64,000 bases of DNA. It comes from Xenorhabdus innexi (GTDB taxonomy: Bacteria > Pseudomonadota > Gammaproteobacteria > Enterobacterales > Enterobacteriaceae). The notes beneath the pieces were generated by a model. That model saw only the letters and a list, made by a program, of their open reading frames with translations. It was not told the origin of the DNA and searched no databases. Below are positions 63,801 through 64,000 of the stretch, piece by piece (the first letter of the stretch is position 1; each line of letters starts with the position of its first letter). The stretch spans positions 1 to 64,000 of the forward strand of contig NZ_NIBU01000009.1 of NCBI RefSeq assembly GCF_002632485.1, read 5' to 3'. Made by a program: the position numbers and the translations under genes.

Positions 63801-64000
63801 CTGGGGGCGCGTAAGAACGGCGGACCCGTCAGCCCAAACGGCGCCTACCGGATTGGGGAGAATAACCAGCCGGAGATATTCAAGGCTAACAACGGTCATC
63901 AGTACATGATACCGGGCGATCGGGGGAAGGTGGTCAGTAACCGGGAGATGGGCAAGGGGGGTAATGGCGTATCGGTGGGCAGTATCAACGTGTCGTTTAA
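60849..64000 (+). CDS. Tail tape-measure protein (partial, C-terminus outside window)
   Basis: Starts at the ATG at 60849 with AAGGGGATCGG upstream and stays open to the window edge (1050 codons). N-terminal domain TTQVGNIVYQVSMDVAQLLT, then the TMP_2-type core LYGRLERATRSYGMSADEVAKLTETVAKGL and SGVLRGEEFNSMSENGSRLIAALSDHLG. There follow Ala-rich and Lys/Glu coiled-coil stretches, hydrophobic segments near residues 420 and 960-990, and GGPVSPNGAYRIGENNQPEIF. It determines tail length and helps DNA entry. The length supports a long-tailed siphovirus. Confidence 0.93.
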   Translation, partial: MTTQVGNIVYQVSMDVAQLLTTQRQLDSRMSQVEQRFNQTGRSVQGAEQALLSLSRAATAVTAALSVEKIASYADAWVVVNNKLVNSIKTNETLAEVTERVFNIAQNSRANLDATAALYGRLERATRSYGMSADEVAKLTETVAKGLVVSGATAAESSSVMIQFSQAMASGVLRGEEFNSMSENGSRLIAALSDHLGVNIGQLRKMAAEGKLTAKVVSKAFLAQASTIAKEFDKTSATMSQSIEMAANNMTKFFGQSTTVQTALKAFNSTLVTVSENMDLVAGAATALAAVMGSRMVSAMTLAASQKITNVRSSIALAQANKAEAESALYAANMTLRKAEMDKIAAIEALRHAEAEYAVVRGTDAATAALARFTAAKATATTATATYRTAQDVAATAQTRLTAATNTASVAMNRLKGAMAFLGGPLGVVMLAATALYYFHDQAENAKKEAKDLSNTVESLTGNLQALSKVKLEENKVKLERKLDEQREQTKKQKVKVSGLQYYADHNAGLIFATPSEKKMKELREELALAKGELEDMQTVESNYKKALDLTNKAIADNTNLTNKNADALKNKNEGTDQASEKAADYIKQLKQSNELLRIKEGLERDLKAAEFKADEVGASSKQRTVIEEEIREENRLKEAKQKREDAERKAENARKKAADEAEQRANDITNALARQRAEIERINTGYKENSLEMAKYDAVKAMPKGTSPDVLEKVRKQAEEKYNLERDAAARAWFLEQDALAKSKASMDEELDYLIRIKDQELIEKEDFHKREQEIRERYKQKQTEADINKKVGASVSTNDTLMGQVDPIQQLQNEYTQKMALLDAYNAHDIGEHERILQLKADLTRKFNDDMTNAQWEQWKGQSEMYQFMGNSLEALGQRSANAITGLLTGTQTANEAMRNLALTITNEAVSALVQMGMQQIKNMIIGKAANTAAKVDAVATGATITTAMAPAAAAASVATMGTAATFGMAAMTAAVPAMIALLGARKNGGPVSPNGAYRIGENNQPEIFKANNGHQYMIPGDRGKVVSNREMGKGGNGVSVGSINVSF

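Larger units (their letters stand above)
24094..64000. mobile_element. Lambdoid prophage (siphovirus type), right end outside window
   Basis: Complete lambda-type order from integrase through leftward early genes, immunity, replication, nin, Q, lysis, packaging, head and tail up to the tape-measure gene. The left boundary is somewhere in 24094-24628. The remaining tail genes and attR are missing. Apart from a split antirepressor, the major phage genes read intact. Confidence 0.95.

Overview
The window is gammaproteobacterial chromosome plus most of a lambdoid prophage. The host gene order (aspA-fxsA-groES-groEL-yjeI-epmB-efp-sugE and phoA-tRNA-Leu(CAG)x2-rsmC-holD-rimI) and the style of the IS elements and prophage suggest Morganellaceae, most probably Xenorhabdus. 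The genus is inferred from gene order and protein resemblance only.

Host part (1-24.1 kb). An AT-rich accessory island lies between aspA and dcuA, which form one operon in E. coli. It holds an AEC-family transporter, an Fe(II)/2-oxoglutarate oxygenase and a nest of dead insertion sequences: an IS630-type element inside an IS50-like element, next to an IS1 remnant. Then follow fxsA, groESL behind a sigma-32 promoter, a YjeI-like lipoprotein, the EF-P pair epmB/efp, and sugE behind a two-hairpin guanidine-II (mini-ykkC) riboswitch. Next comes a divergent pair of small DNA-binding proteins, one resembling restriction-modification controller (C) proteins and facing a C-box-like inverted repeat. 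After it are a nucleoside hydrolase, an operon of FAD oxidase, cupin and aldehyde dehydrogenase, phoA with a Pho box, two tRNA-Leu genes, rsmC, holD and rimI.

Prophage (about 24.1 kb to beyond the right edge). It has lambda architecture: integrase; a leftward early operon (small unknowns, two DNA methyltransferases, SSB, a RecA-like ATPase); an immunity region with repressor and Cro; cII; O with an internal iteron origin; P; RdgC; a nin region (NinX, Lar, NinB, YbcO-like nuclease, RusA); a Q-like antiterminator and late promoter; a third methyltransferase; a toxin-antitoxin pair; holin, SAR endolysin and nested spanins; KilA-N; terminase, portal, head and siphovirus-type tail genes; and a tape-measure gene cut by the window end. 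The immunity region can be read in detail: three 15-bp operators on each side at 23-24 bp spacing, PL and PR each with a 17-bp spacer containing an operator, and a 13-nt sequence identical to the rrn boxA core early in both leaders.

Most interesting points: a second, apparently protein-like reading frame almost fully contained in the phage cytosine methyltransferase gene; the orphan C-protein/C-box pair; the symmetrical operator/boxA immunity region with a three-codon AUG-GUG-UAA minigene in the PL leader; a broken P22-type antirepressor in a prophage whose repressor has no autocleavage domain; and a moron block of unknown genes (57.5-60.8 kb) between the tail-assembly and tape-measure genes.
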